Positions 43,056 to 53,400 of a stretch of 64,000 bases of DNA are shown here, piece by piece. The number at the start of each line of letters is the position of its first letter. The stretch's first letter is position 1. The notes under the pieces were generated by a model that was given only the letters and a program-made list of their open reading frames with translations, was not told the DNA's origin and did no database searches. The translations under genes were made by a program, and so were the position numbers. The stretch spans positions 1-64,000 of the forward strand of contig JBNKEE010000045.1 of NCBI GenBank assembly GCA_050288625.1, read 5' to 3'. Origin of the DNA: JAAGZL01 sp050288625 (GTDB taxonomy: Bacteria; Pseudomonadota; Gammaproteobacteria; Chromatiales; Chromatiaceae).

Positions 43056-44345
43056 TTAGGGCATTACTGATACGACATCTCGTACCGCGGTTGTAAGCTT
43101 TTCCAGATCGCGATCACTGATTATGTATGGAGGCATCAGATATACCAGTTTACCGAACGGACGCACCCACACCCCTTCTTCCACCAGGGCCGGTTGAATG
43201 ATCTGCATATCTACTGGTTTTTTCATCTCCACCACTCCGATCGCCCCTAGCACTCTCACATCGGCTACCTGTGGCATAGTTCTACACGGCTCCAATCCTC
43301 TGGATAGGCCCAGTTCTATCTTGTCCACACGTACATGCCAGGGGGATTCAGTTAGGATATGTAGGCTGGCCAGAGCGGCGGAGCAGGCCAGTGGATTGGC
43401 CATAAAAGTGGGGCCGTGCATGAATTGCCCAGGCTGGCCGTTACTTATGGTTTCGCTGATATCACGTGTTGTTAGGGTAGCGGCCAGAGTCATATAACCA
43501 CCGGTCAGGGCCTTGCCGACGCACATTATGTCTGGTGCTATTCCTGCATGTTCGCAGGCAAACATCTTTCCGGTACGTCCAAAACCGGTAGCAATCTCAT
43601 CCAGTATCAGCAAGACTTCGTATTTTTCACATAGATCCCGTACCTGTTTCAGGTATTCGGCCGAATAGAAACGCATACCACCAGCACCCTGAACTATGGG
43701 TTCCAGTATTATAGCGGCAATCTGGTCATGATTTTTCTCCAACTGCTCGGCCAAAGGCTCTATATCTTCCGTGCTGCAATGTTCGCCAAAACCACAGGTG
43801 GGTGAGTCCACGAATAGTTGCCTGGCTAACACCCCGGAAAAGATTGAGTGCATGCCACTTACCGGATCGCAAACAGACATGGCTCCGAATGTGTCTCCGT
43901 GATAGCCGTTATGGATAGTCAGGAACAGATCCTTCTCCGGTTGTTTTCTGGCATACCAATACTGGATGGCCATTTTCATGGCCACTTCAACCGATACTGA
44001 ACCGGAATCGGCAAAAAATACGGTTTGGAGTGGTTTTGGGGTAAGTTCCACCAGCTTGGCTGCAAGTTCTACTGCAGGCTGGTGGGTTAGCCCTCCAAAC
44101 ATAACATGGGACATCCGTTGTAACTGGTCTTGGACAGCATTGTTGATGACCTGATGATTGTAACCATGGATGGCGCACCACCATGATGACATGCCATCTA
44201 TAAGCACTCGCCCATCACTGAGATGCAGATATACACCATCTGCTGATGCTACAGAATAGATGGGGATATCAGAGTTTATGGAACTGTATGGGTGCCAGAT
44301 GATACTGTGGTCCAGTGCTAGAATTTGGTCTTGGTCCATGCTCAT
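43056..44345 (-). CDS. bioA: Adenosylmethionine-8-amino-7-oxononanoate aminotransferase BioA
   Basis: The 429-residue class III aminotransferase starts with the BioA-typical HSIIWHPYSS and contains MSSWWCAIHGYNH, FADSGSVSVEVAMKMA, LILDEIATGFGRTGKMFACE and the PLP lysine in VGKALTGGYMTLA. It makes 7,8-diaminopelargonate in biotin synthesis using SAM as amino donor. No other bio gene is in the window, so it stands alone on the minus strand, divergent from the metallophosphoesterase gene. Confidence 0.97.
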   Translation of the reverse strand: MSMDQDQILALDHSIIWHPYSSINSDIPIYSVASADGVYLHLSDGRVLIDGMSSWWCAIHGYNHQVINNAVQDQLQRMSHVMFGGLTHQPAVELAAKLVELTPKPLQTVFFADSGSVSVEVAMKMAIQYWYARKQPEKDLFLTIHNGYHGDTFGAMSVCDPVSGMHSIFSGVLARQLFVDSPTCGFGEHCSTEDIEPLAEQLEKNHDQIAAIILEPIVQGAGGMRFYSAEYLKQVRDLCEKYEVLLILDEIATGFGRTGKMFACEHAGIAPDIMCVGKALTGGYMTLAATLTTRDISETISNGQPGQFMHGPTFMANPLACSAALASLHILTESPWHVRVDKIELGLSRGLEPCRTMPQVADVRVLGAIGVVEMKKPVDMQIIQPALVEEGVWVRPFGKLVYLMPPYIISDRDLEKLTTAVRDVVSVMP

Positions 44346-44437
44346 ATTGTTATCATTTCCTAGAGTAGATTTGCGATATGTGTATTATAGGATATCGGAT
44401 AGGAAACTCTTTAACTCTAATTGTCGTCGTAATCTAT

Positions 44438-45301
44438 ATGAAGTTAGCTGTAATCTCGGATGTTCATGGCAATGTGCCGGCGCTGCAAATGGTGTTGGAG
44501 CATATTGAGCGTTGGGGCCCGGACCAAATCATAGTAAATGGTGACCTTATAAATCGTGGACCATACAGTCTTCAGGTTTTGCGGTTGGTAACTGATAGAT
44601 TCCCAGACAGTATCTTTCTGAAAGGAAATCATGAGGACTTTGTTCTCAATTGTGGGACCGGGGAAGAACCAACGTTCGGCCCAGTATACGAGATGAGACG
44701 CTTCAGCCACTGGACCTATTCTCAGCTTGGTTCAGAGATGGATGCCATATCTGATTGGGAAGAGAGCCTGGACCTGGATGGGCTTGATGGCGGACGTTTG
44801 CATATCACTCATGGTACAAGGTTGGGTAATCGTGACGGTATAACACCTAGGACGGAAGATCGTGAATTACCGAAAAAGCTTGGTAGTGGCGCGGATATGT
44901 TTATCACATCACATACCCATTGGCCGTTTGTACGAAAATACAATGGTGCCACGGTGGTGAACAGCGGATCGGTAGGCAGTCCGTTTGATCGTGACTATCG
45001 CGCTTCATACGCACAGATCAGCTATTCTCAAGGTCGTTGGATGGCGGATATTATTCGCCTGGATTATGACAAGAAACAGGCTGAGCGTAATTTTGAGCTT
45101 AGCGGATTTTTAGACGCAGGTGGCCCTATTGCAAGATTGATACTCATGGAGTTGCATCATGCTCGAGGTTTGATCGGCCTCTGGATACGTGAATACGAAG
45201 ATGCTGTAATCGCAGGCGAGATAAGCCTGGAAAAATCTGTAGATATGCATCTGGATAAGATGTTAGGAGGCCAGTCTGGGCAGAGGATCATATCTGTTTG
45301 A
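44438..45301 (+). CDS. Calcineurin-like metallophosphoesterase
   Basis: I choose ATG 44,438 (287 residues), where the first metal motif begins (MKLAVISDVHGN); the longer frame adds 20 residues without family character. Other motifs are VNGDLINRGPYS, LKGNHEDF, THGTRLGNRDG and TSHTHWPFVRKY with NSGSVG, all typical of the YfcE/phosphodiesterase group. A C-terminal helical extension of about 80 residues follows the core. The substrate is unknown. It stands alone, divergent from bioA and about 100 bases before the acyltransferase fusion gene. Confidence 0.87.
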   Translation: MKLAVISDVHGNVPALQMVLEHIERWGPDQIIVNGDLINRGPYSLQVLRLVTDRFPDSIFLKGNHEDFVLNCGTGEEPTFGPVYEMRRFSHWTYSQLGSEMDAISDWEESLDLDGLDGGRLHITHGTRLGNRDGITPRTEDRELPKKLGSGADMFITSHTHWPFVRKYNGATVVNSGSVGSPFDRDYRASYAQISYSQGRWMADIIRLDYDKKQAERNFELSGFLDAGGPIARLILMELHHARGLIGLWIREYEDAVIAGEISLEKSVDMHLDKMLGGQSGQRIISV

Positions 45302-45404
45302 CATGTAATATCCACCTTGACCAAGCAGGGTTTCGCGCATAGTCTGGAACTGAACCAATTGCATATCCATTGATCAAAGCAGTATCCAATCAAGAGAGAT
45401 CTTT

Positions 45405-47678
45405 GTGGAAGGATTTGAAGAACTAAGAATAAACAGTTCAACCTATCAGTGGTCTGTGAGGGTATTCTCCATCCTCAAACACCTGCTGAGTGTTAATATC
45501 AAGATGCATCATCATGATGGGCAATTGGCGGATGGCGAGATCTTCCTGTTTAACCACTTTGCCCGTTTTGAGACCTTTATCCCACAGTATCTCATCTATG
45601 AAGAGGATGGGTCCTATTGTCGTTCCCTCGCAGCCAGCGATCTATTCAACGTAGAAGATAACTTTGCCAATTTTCTGCGCAGTGTTGGTGCTGTCCCAAA
45701 TAAATACCCCAGATTAATGCCGTTTCTCGCTGCGGAGATATTGCGTGGCCGGAAAGTAATCATATTTCCAGAGGGAGGGATGGTCAAAGATCGTCGGGTT
45801 AAAGACAAACGTGGACGCTATAGCATCTATTCCAGAAGTGCAAAAGAGCGACGCAAACACCATACTGGCGCTGCTGTGTTATCGCTTAAGGTTGATCTGC
45901 TTAAGCAATCTATCATGGGATCTTTTGATAAGGGTGATAATGACAGCATCGAATATTGGGTCAATACCTTACAGCTTTCAGACCGTGATGCTCTGTATGC
46001 AGCAGTACAACGCAAATCTACCATTGTCCCGGCAAATATAACCTTCTACCCGATGAGGGTTGGTGACAACCTGTTACGTCGAGGTGTAGAACTATTTAAC
46101 AGTGGTATCAGTAAGCGTCTATCCGAGGAGCTGTTGATAGAGGGAAATATATTGTTGAAAAACACGGATATGGATATTCGTCTGGGGGATATGATTTGTA
46201 CGCAGGAGTATTGGAAACTTTGGGAACGCCCAATCACCCTCCGTTGTAGTAAATGCATAACAAAGCTGGATGACCTGTTGGTTCCTAACCCGGCTGCAAG
46301 CACCATGGAACGGCGTTATCTGTCCTCAAGGATACGTCGTAACTCAGGCAAATTGCGCGACAGATACATGCGTGCAATTTATGACGAAGTAACGATTAAT
46401 CTTAGCCATCTTGCATCGCTCATCATCTATTCGCATCTGGAGAAGGGTATACAGGAGGTCGGATATGACGATTTTCATCGCATGCTTTATCTGGCGGTTA
46501 AATATGCACAGAAACTGCCACAAATAAATCTCCATCGCAGTCTGAGAAATCCCGATGCCTATTCCAGACTCATGGATGGTATTTGTGATGGACTGGATCA
46601 GTTTTTCACCACCGCATCTCAGTTGGAGCTGATTGAGCTTAAAGAAGGTGTATACAGATTTTTGCCGAAACTATGTGATGAGCATGATTTTGATATTATT
46701 CGAATGGAAAACATGGTTGAGGTGTACGCCAATGAGGCTAAACCTGTCGCAGGCATAGTAAAGGTTATAAGTAGGGCGATTAAAAGATCGTCTGCTCCTG
46801 ATGTTAAAGAGCTTGCCGGATTTAGGTTTGACGATATGTGTATTTCACATAAATGGGACAGAGAATGTTTTGATAAGCCGCGCTATGCAGAAATAAACCA
46901 ACAGGAGACCGCCTCAGAACCTAGCGATCCCTTTTTTATTCTACCTGAAAAACATAATAGACTGGGTATTGTGCTTATCCACGGGTTTCTCTCTTCGCCT
47001 TCCGAGGTTATAGGATTCGGCAAGCAGCTTGCCTCTTTAGGTTATCCAGTTATAGGGCCACGTCTGAAAGGTCATGGAACTTCACCGTGGGATTTGCGGG
47101 AGAGAAAGTGGGAAGATTGGGCTGAATCAGCACGTGAGGCCTATGACGTGCTGTTGTCCTATTGTGACCATATATGCCTGGTAGGATTTTCTACCGGCGG
47201 TGCGCTCTCTCTCATGCTGGCCTCGGAGCAATTGGACGGGTTGGCAGGGGTGGTCGCTATATCAGCACCCATAAAGTTTGTTAACAAAAATATGGTGTAT
47301 GTACCATTTTTGCATACTGCAAACAAACTGGTCAGCTGGATCCCCGCGTACGAAGGGATACCTTTTAGATACAATAGCGCAACTGAAAATCCTCACATAA
47401 ATTACCGATCTATGCCGGTACATGCTTTGTTCGAATTGCGTGTGCTAGTAAGTAAATTGGAGGAGAGACTGAAACATGTCCAATGTCCTGCATTGATTCT
47501 ACAGGGAGATCATGATCCTGTGGTGGAGCCAGAGAGTGCAACCATTGTTATGAATACCATCGGAAGTGAAGACAAGCATCTGGAGATGATACCTTCTGAT
47601 CGCCATGGGATCCTTTATCGCGATATAGGTGACACAAGAAAATTTGTTATTGATTATTTGGATAAGATCAATGCATAA
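45405..47678 (+). CDS. Fusion of a PlsC-like acyltransferase and an alpha/beta-hydrolase
   Basis: The 757-residue protein starts at GTG 45,405 after an AGAGAG stretch. Residues about 20-260 resemble glycerolipid acyltransferases: NHFARFET supplies the HX4-acidic motif (Glu in place of Asp) and IIFPEGGMVKDRR the substrate motif. A middle helical region (about 280-500) has no recognised domain. Residues about 525-757 are an alpha/beta hydrolase of the carboxylesterase/monoglyceride-lipase type. It has IHGFLSSPSEV, nucleophile Ser in GFSTGGA (about 593-599), Asp in GDHDPVV and His in SDRHGIL. It could transfer and release acyl groups on the same lipid. It overlaps the following lipoprotein gene by eight bases. 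Confidence 0.85.
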   Translation: MEGFEELRINSSTYQWSVRVFSILKHLLSVNIKMHHHDGQLADGEIFLFNHFARFETFIPQYLIYEEDGSYCRSLAASDLFNVEDNFANFLRSVGAVPNKYPRLMPFLAAEILRGRKVIIFPEGGMVKDRRVKDKRGRYSIYSRSAKERRKHHTGAAVLSLKVDLLKQSIMGSFDKGDNDSIEYWVNTLQLSDRDALYAAVQRKSTIVPANITFYPMRVGDNLLRRGVELFNSGISKRLSEELLIEGNILLKNTDMDIRLGDMICTQEYWKLWERPITLRCSKCITKLDDLLVPNPAASTMERRYLSSRIRRNSGKLRDRYMRAIYDEVTINLSHLASLIIYSHLEKGIQEVGYDDFHRMLYLAVKYAQKLPQINLHRSLRNPDAYSRLMDGICDGLDQFFTTASQLELIELKEGVYRFLPKLCDEHDFDIIRMENMVEVYANEAKPVAGIVKVISRAIKRSSAPDVKELAGFRFDDMCISHKWDRECFDKPRYAEINQQETASEPSDPFFILPEKHNRLGIVLIHGFLSSPSEVIGFGKQLASLGYPVIGPRLKGHGTSPWDLRERKWEDWAESAREAYDVLLSYCDHICLVGFSTGGALSLMLASEQLDGLAGVVAISAPIKFVNKNMVYVPFLHTANKLVSWIPAYEGIPFRYNSATENPHINYRSMPVHALFELRVLVSKLEERLKHVQCPALILQGDHDPVVEPESATIVMNTIGSEDKHLEMIPSDRHGILYRDIGDTRKFVIDYLDKINA

Positions 47679-48204
47679 GGCCATGCTACTAAATAAACTG
47701 CGATCCTGCCGCTTCATGATTGTGCTTCTCTTTTTGTTCCTGCTGGCAGCCTGTTCGAAAACAGAAAGAGAAGAGGAGGTGTACCTGTTCATTGAGCAAG
47801 CGGTAGAGCTTGCAGAGGGACACCAGTTAGGAGCGCTGATGGATCTTACTCAAGACGGCTTTACCGCAGGACCAGGTAACCATTCGAGCAAAGATGTGAG
47901 AAGGATACTCTTTGTAACCTTCAAACGTTTCGGTAGATTTAGGATTCATTATCCAAGGCCCTCTGTGCGACTATCTGAAGAGGAAGATACAGCTATAGTT
48001 AGAATGAATTTTCTCTTAACTACTGCAGATAAACCTATTCCTGAATTGGAACTTCTCTACGAAGATTCAACAGCATGGATAAAGGCAGTGGATGAGCGAT
48101 CAGATTTGTATACACTATCTTTGGAACTGGGTTACGAATCTGGTGATTGGTTGGTGAAAAAGGCCAGGATAACCAGTTTTACCAGACCACACGGATTATT
48201 ATAA
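47671..48204 (+). CDS. Lipoprotein of unknown function
   Basis: The start taken is ATG 47,671, inside the end of the fusion gene; ATG 47,683 is an alternative. The 177-residue protein has a hydrophobic signal ending in the lipobox LLAACSK, so it is probably a lipoprotein. The mature part is alpha/beta with SNTF2-like character (helical start, then strands to WLVKKARITSF), but I cannot name a family with certainty. Coupling to the acyltransferase-hydrolase gene suggests a role with lipids at the envelope. Confidence 0.75.
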   Translation: MHKAMLLNKLRSCRFMIVLLFLFLLAACSKTEREEEVYLFIEQAVELAEGHQLGALMDLTQDGFTAGPGNHSSKDVRRILFVTFKRFGRFRIHYPRPSVRLSEEEDTAIVRMNFLLTTADKPIPELELLYEDSTAWIKAVDERSDLYTLSLELGYESGDWLVKKARITSFTRPHGLL

Positions 48205-48269
48205 GGCAAGCCAGATTGAATATGCTGGCCTAACATAGGATCTATATTCATTATTTTATGGAATAAACA

Positions 48270-49187
48270 ATGGATGTTGAGAGAAGAAAAAAAGAGGCGT
48301 CTGCTCTACGTGCCTTGTTTCACGAACAGTGGCTTCATTTTTTAAAGCTATTGGGGGTGAATGATGAGGATATATCTGTAGAGCATGTTAGAGATCTTCC
48401 TGTTGGAGATGCGATAGATGAGATCGTCGAAGGGACAGACGCCAGGGTGCGCGCGATTTACAACTATCAAGACGCTCTTCGTTCCGGTGTGCGAAAACTT
48501 CTGGGGCACATAGACTCAATTGCTGAGCGGTTGGCCGGACCTATTAAGCTTTCACGTAAAAACTTTGTATATGATCCTCAAGCCAGTTCGCTACTGGGGA
48601 GTATGGAAGAGGTCAAAAGGCTATGCGATGAGAATGAAGAAGTGCAAAGGTTCATAAGGACACATTGCTCTTTAAATCAAGGTAGTTTTTTTGCGCTTTT
48701 ATTTATGCACTACCATGAAAAGGAGATATTTGGAGATGAGCTTAGGGGTGATTTTATACACAGAGACGTAAGGCAGACCAGCGTATTTTTTACTGGGCAT
48801 AGATTAATGGCTCCAGCGGCAAGCGAGTTTGAAGTAAGGTCTGCGCTTAGACACATACTGCTAGAGGATGTGGTTGAATACCTGAAGCTATTGCTAAGCC
48901 GTGAACGGCAGAATGAAACGGGAATAAGGGAAATCCACAGTTTAACCGAAAGCATGAGGAGTCTTAGCAATCCATACCGTTATCTTGACGAACTGGTAAC
49001 CATTCTTGAATTGCCTATAGATTTAATATCTCTTGAAGAGAACACTGTCTGCGTTAACAAAATGGGTATAAAGATAACTGGCTCAGACAGGCCGTATGAG
49101 GAGATACATCTACAAGAGATTGAAATAGGTGGTAATCACAACAATCTCTTAGCGCTGGTGGAGATTACATTTAGCGATATCAACTAA
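48270..49187 (+). CDS. Protein of unknown function, mostly helical
   Basis: I do not recognise this 305-residue cytoplasmic protein. It has no signal peptide or transmembrane segment. It is rich in charged helices, with only two or three cysteines and no P-loop. The last third (VCVNKMGIKITGSDRPYEEI) looks more beta-rich. It follows the lipoprotein gene by 65 bases on the same strand and may be part of its operon, though the gap could hold a promoter. Confidence 0.65.
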   Translation: MDVERRKKEASALRALFHEQWLHFLKLLGVNDEDISVEHVRDLPVGDAIDEIVEGTDARVRAIYNYQDALRSGVRKLLGHIDSIAERLAGPIKLSRKNFVYDPQASSLLGSMEEVKRLCDENEEVQRFIRTHCSLNQGSFFALLFMHYHEKEIFGDELRGDFIHRDVRQTSVFFTGHRLMAPAASEFEVRSALRHILLEDVVEYLKLLLSRERQNETGIREIHSLTESMRSLSNPYRYLDELVTILELPIDLISLEENTVCVNKMGIKITGSDRPYEEIHLQEIEIGGNHNNLLALVEITFSDIN

Positions 49188-49264
49188 ATCAAATTACACT
49201 TTTTACCCCTTATCCTGTATTTTTTCCTATAAAATAGCCTTATTTATCTATTGAGCAGCATCAA

Positions 49265-49945
49265 GTGATATCTGATAAGACCAACATCAAAGACATTCTA
49301 TCTGCATTCAATTTTTTAAATCTGGCAGACGACAAAATGCGCGAAAAGTTTCTGCAGTCCGCGCTGATAGCCCACCTGGAACCAGGTCAGCATGTGTGCC
49401 AGCAGGGGGATGAGTGTGCCCATCTCGCTCTGGTTATGAGTGGAACCGCTAGGATATACAAACTGGGAGAGAGCGGAAGGGAGATCACTCTCTACCGTAT
49501 CGGACGCGGAGAAAGCTGTATACTTACCGCATCCTGCATACTTAGTCAGATGCCGTTTCCAGCGTTTGCTGTTTGCGAAGAGACGGTGACGGCGGCAGTG
49601 GTTCCATCTGTCCAGATTCGGCAGTGGCTGGCTGAGTCACCATTATGGCGCGACTATGTTTTCGGTCTGGTCGCTCATCGCATGGCAGATATCATCAGCC
49701 TAGTAGAGGAGGTGGTTTTTCGTCGCATGGATCAGCGTATTGCCGACTATTTGGTTCAGCACTGCTCTCAAGATGGCCAGCGTATTGAGATCACTCACCA
49801 ATTGATGGCGTCTGATCTTGGAACCTCCCGCGAGGTGGTAAGCAGAATACTGAAGGATTTTGAGAGCAATGGCCTCATTCATGTGGCGCGAGGTTCGGTG
49901 GAGATCGTCGACCAGGCACAGCTACAGAACAGAACCATGATATGA
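49265..49945 (+). CDS. Crp/Fnr-family transcriptional regulator
   Basis: The 226-residue protein starts at GTG 49,265. An N-terminal cyclic-nucleotide-type beta barrel is at about 20-130, with LEPGQHVCQQGDECAHLALV and LYRIGRGESCILTASCILS. A dimer helix follows, then a winged-helix DNA-binding domain with ASDLGTSREVVSRILKDFE (recognition helix TSREVVSRIL). Several cysteines are in the barrel but not the N-terminal Cys cluster of FNR, so oxygen sensing through an Fe-S cluster is not supported. The TSREVVSR helix often recognises FNR/DNR-like sites. A palindrome just downstream is a candidate site. Confidence 0.92.
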   Translation: MISDKTNIKDILSAFNFLNLADDKMREKFLQSALIAHLEPGQHVCQQGDECAHLALVMSGTARIYKLGESGREITLYRIGRGESCILTASCILSQMPFPAFAVCEETVTAAVVPSVQIRQWLAESPLWRDYVFGLVAHRMADIISLVEEVVFRRMDQRIADYLVQHCSQDGQRIEITHQLMASDLGTSREVVSRILKDFESNGLIHVARGSVEIVDQAQLQNRTMI

Positions 49946-49952
49946 CGATCTG

Positions 49953-49967
49953 TGTGACATAGTCACA
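49953..49967. promoter_or_regulatory. Crp/Fnr-type palindrome before the DUF2892 gene
   Basis: TGTGAC-ATA-GTCACA is a perfect inverted repeat of two six-base arms. It resembles the Crp half-sites TGTGA/TCACA but with five instead of six central bases. It lies between the Crp/Fnr-type gene and the DUF2892 gene, so the neighbouring regulator is the obvious candidate to bind it. Confidence 0.5.
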
Positions 49968-50067
49968 GACAAGCGGCGCTTACAGCGCTATCTTTCTGAC
50001 CTATAAACCGTCGATCCGGTTGTTATGTAGGGTCGGCACCTTTATAGTCATATATCTGGAGACCGTT

Positions 50068-50253
50068 ATGAAACAGAACGTTGGTGGAATTGACCGTATC
50101 TTGCGCCTGGTGGTAGGTATTGCATTGATTGCATGGGGTGTTGTGGCTCAAAACTGGTGGGGGGCTGTTGGCATCATACCTCTATTTACCGCAGCCATCG
50201 GCTGGTGCCCACTTTATCCTCTGATTGGCCTTAGCACCTGTAAGAGCGAGTAA
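50068..50253 (+). CDS. DUF2892 small membrane protein
   Basis: The start at ATG 50,068 follows a GGAGA site and yields the family's common beginning MKQNVGGIDRILRLVVG. The 61-residue protein has two transmembrane helices and ends with the characteristic GWCPLYPLIGLSTCK, bearing two cysteines. The same domain is fused to rhodanese in YgaP. Its place after a Crp/Fnr-type regulator is common and suggests control by it. Function unknown. Confidence 0.9.
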   Translation: MKQNVGGIDRILRLVVGIALIAWGVVAQNWWGAVGIIPLFTAAIGWCPLYPLIGLSTCKSE

Positions 50254-50277
50254 TAGCATTCCTATCTAAATATCCTG

Positions 50278-50306
50278 CTGCGGGGCACTATTCGTGTGCT
50301 CCGCAG
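50278..50306 (+). terminator. Hairpin after the DUF2892 gene
   Basis: CTGCGGGGCAC and GTGCTCCGCAG pair with one mismatch around a seven-base loop, 25 bases after the stop codon. No T-run follows. Confidence 0.5.
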
Positions 50307-50488
50307 CCTACGATCACCATTTATCTTTCCCTGTCTTTACCAGCCTTCTATCTGGATTTGAGTTTGGCGGAGTCCCTGACTGCTTTAAATGATCCGCATC
50401 AAGATTATTCGCTTGAAAATACACCTATTAGGAGCCAAGCTTTAGAGAAGTAGCGATTATACATGGGTTCATTGTTGTTATTGATCAG

Positions 50489-53400
50489 ATGGCGAAACGT
50501 AAACACCAGAAAAAGTCCCAGAATCAATTACATCGTAAATTTCTGGCGATCAGCGACTGTAATCAGGTGTTATTACGGGCAGATAACGAACAGACACTAC
50601 TTGATGATATTTGCCATATTATTTGTGAGGATGCAGGCTATGGTATGGCGTGGGTGGGATACGCCGAGCATGATGATGCCAAGTCTATAACCGTTCGCTC
50701 ATTGGCTGGTGCCGAAAAGGGGTTCCTCTCCAGGAATAATCTTACCTGGTGTGATTGCGTTGAAGGAAACTGCCCATGCGGGGTCGCTGTCCGTTCCGGT
50801 AAAACAGCATATATGCAGAATCTATGCGAAGAAGAAGGGTCTGCCCCATGTGTTGAGTATGCCTTCTCCTCTGGTTTCAGATCAGCCATAGCTTTTCCCC
50901 TAAAAGACGATAGTGCATTCACATTTGGTGTGCTGTGTATCTACTCCACTCAGGCAGAAGCCTTTCCACCGGATGAAGTCGAACTTCTAGAAGAGTTGGC
51001 TGGCGACATGGCCTTTGGCATCAACTCATTGCGATTGCGGACTGAGCGTAAAGAGGCAGAGCGGCAGCTTGTCGCCAGTGAGCAACTGTTTCGCACCATG
51101 GTCGAGAATTCGCCAGACTACATTGCACGTTATGACCGGGATTTGCGTCGCGTATATATAAATCCAACTTTACAGAAGTTGTTTAGTGAACCTGTAGATA
51201 GGCTGTTAGGAAAGACCTCCGAGAATTCTCCTTCGTTGATTGAGCCTGAGTACTACATGGCAAATATCAGACGGGTGATTGAAACAGCTGAGGAATGTTT
51301 CGGCGAGGTTTCTTTCCGAGATGTCAATGGAGATATGCGTTGGGCTAGTATGCGCTTTGCTCCAGAATACGATTCCGATGGCATGGTCGCGTCAGTATTA
51401 GTTATCTCCCACGACATAACCAAGCGCAAGCAAGCTGAAGATAGAATACTTCAATCAGAGCAACGCCTGCGGCTACACGCTGAACTGTCTCCTTTAGGAT
51501 TTTTGGAATGGGATGAAAATTTCTGTGCAACTGAGTGGAATGCAGCATGCGAACAGATCTTTGGCTACACCAGAGAGGAGGCTATTGGTCGGTATGCAAA
51601 GGATTTGATCATACCGGTTGAGATTCACGACTTAGTTGACGGAGTTTTTCATGATCTAATGGACGGAAGCGGTGGTCGACACAGTATAAACGAGAATATA
51701 ACCAAGGATGGTCGTACCATCACATGTGAGTGGTTCAATACAACGTTAGTAAACAGAGATGGTAAGGCTATTGGCGTTGCGTCAATATGCAGGGATGTCA
51801 CCGAACTCGAACAGGCTGAAAAGGAACGTCAACTCCACGCTGAATTTCTCACAAACATGGACAGGGTCAACCGTGCGATACAGAGTACCAGTGATCCTGA
51901 GACCATGATGAGTAATGTGCTTGATGAGGTGCTAGGTATCTTTGGTTGTGACCGGGCTTACCTGCTATATCCTTGTGATCCGAACGCGTCTACCTGGTCG
52001 GTGCCGATAGAGCGTACTCGACCGGAGTACCCAGGTGTGCTTGAGTTTGGTCTTGATATGCCTATGAACGATGTGGTCACTTGGTCTATGGATATGGTGC
52101 TTGGCTCAGAGCATCCTATACGTGTAGGTTTAGGAACCGAGTATAAGGTGGCAGAGGTTCTACAGGAACAGTTTAGTATTCGTTCTTTTATGGCTACTGC
52201 GCTGTATCCAAGAGTAGATAAACCATGGCAGTTTGGTATTCACCAGTGTTCTCATGATCGTTCCTGGACCGATCAGGAGATGGTCCTGTTTGAGGAGATA
52301 GGCCATCGTTTATCTGACGGCCTCAGCAGTCTGTTAACATTGAGCAATCTGCGTGAGAGTGAAGAACGCTTTCGCTTGGTGTTTGAGAATTCACCGCTGC
52401 CTATTCAAGAAGAGGATTATTCATCAGTCAAGGCGCGATTGGACGAGATAAAAGATGTCAGCACTGACGATATTGAATCCTACCTAAAAGATAACCCTGA
52501 GGTTGTTAAGGAATGCGCTGGATTAGTGCGCGTGGTTAACGTAAATCAGGCCTCGGTGGCTCTGCACGAGTCGGAAAGCAAGGAGCAGGTTTTACATGGA
52601 CTTCCACAGGTCTTTACATCTGAGACCTATGATGCCTTTCGTGCGCTACTGGTTGGCTTGGCCGATGGTCAGAAGGATCTGGTATTTGAAAGCATCCTGC
52701 AGACCCTGTCTGGACGATGCCGCAAGGTGAATATCTATATCTCGGTCTGTTCCGGCTATGAGCATAGTCTTGGCAAGGTTCTAGTGTCTATTATTGACAT
52801 AACCGAGCGTAAACGTTCCGAAGAGAGACTACGCTTAGCGGCAAGCGTATTTGCAAGTAGCCAGGAGGGAATATTGATCAGTGATGCCGATAATCACATC
52901 ATAGATGTCAATCCTGCATTCACGCGCCTGACCGGATATACCCGAGATGAGGTTTTGGGCAAAGATCCCAGTATGCTTAGCGCCGGACACCAGACTAGAG
53001 AATTTTATGACGAGATGTGGATGGCGATTAACACTCAAGGAGAGTGGCAGGGAGAGGTGTGGAATCGGCGCAAGTCGGGAGAGGTATATGCGGAGTTGCT
53101 CTCCATTGTTGCGGTCAAAGACGAAGGAGGTCGGTTACAGCACTATGTGGGCGCGTTTACTGATATAAGTATACTTAAAGAGCATGAGGCAGAGCTTGAT
53201 CACATTGCCCATTACGACATGCTGACATCTGTGCCCAACCGACGTCTGCTCAGCGACAGGTTAGATCAGGCCATCGCGCGTGCTAAACGAAATGGTAAAA
53301 GTCTTGCTATCTGCTATCTGGATCTAGATGGATTCAAACCAATTAACGATCAGTTCGGACACGAAGGTGGTGACCGCATGCTGGTTGAGATCGCCCGTCG

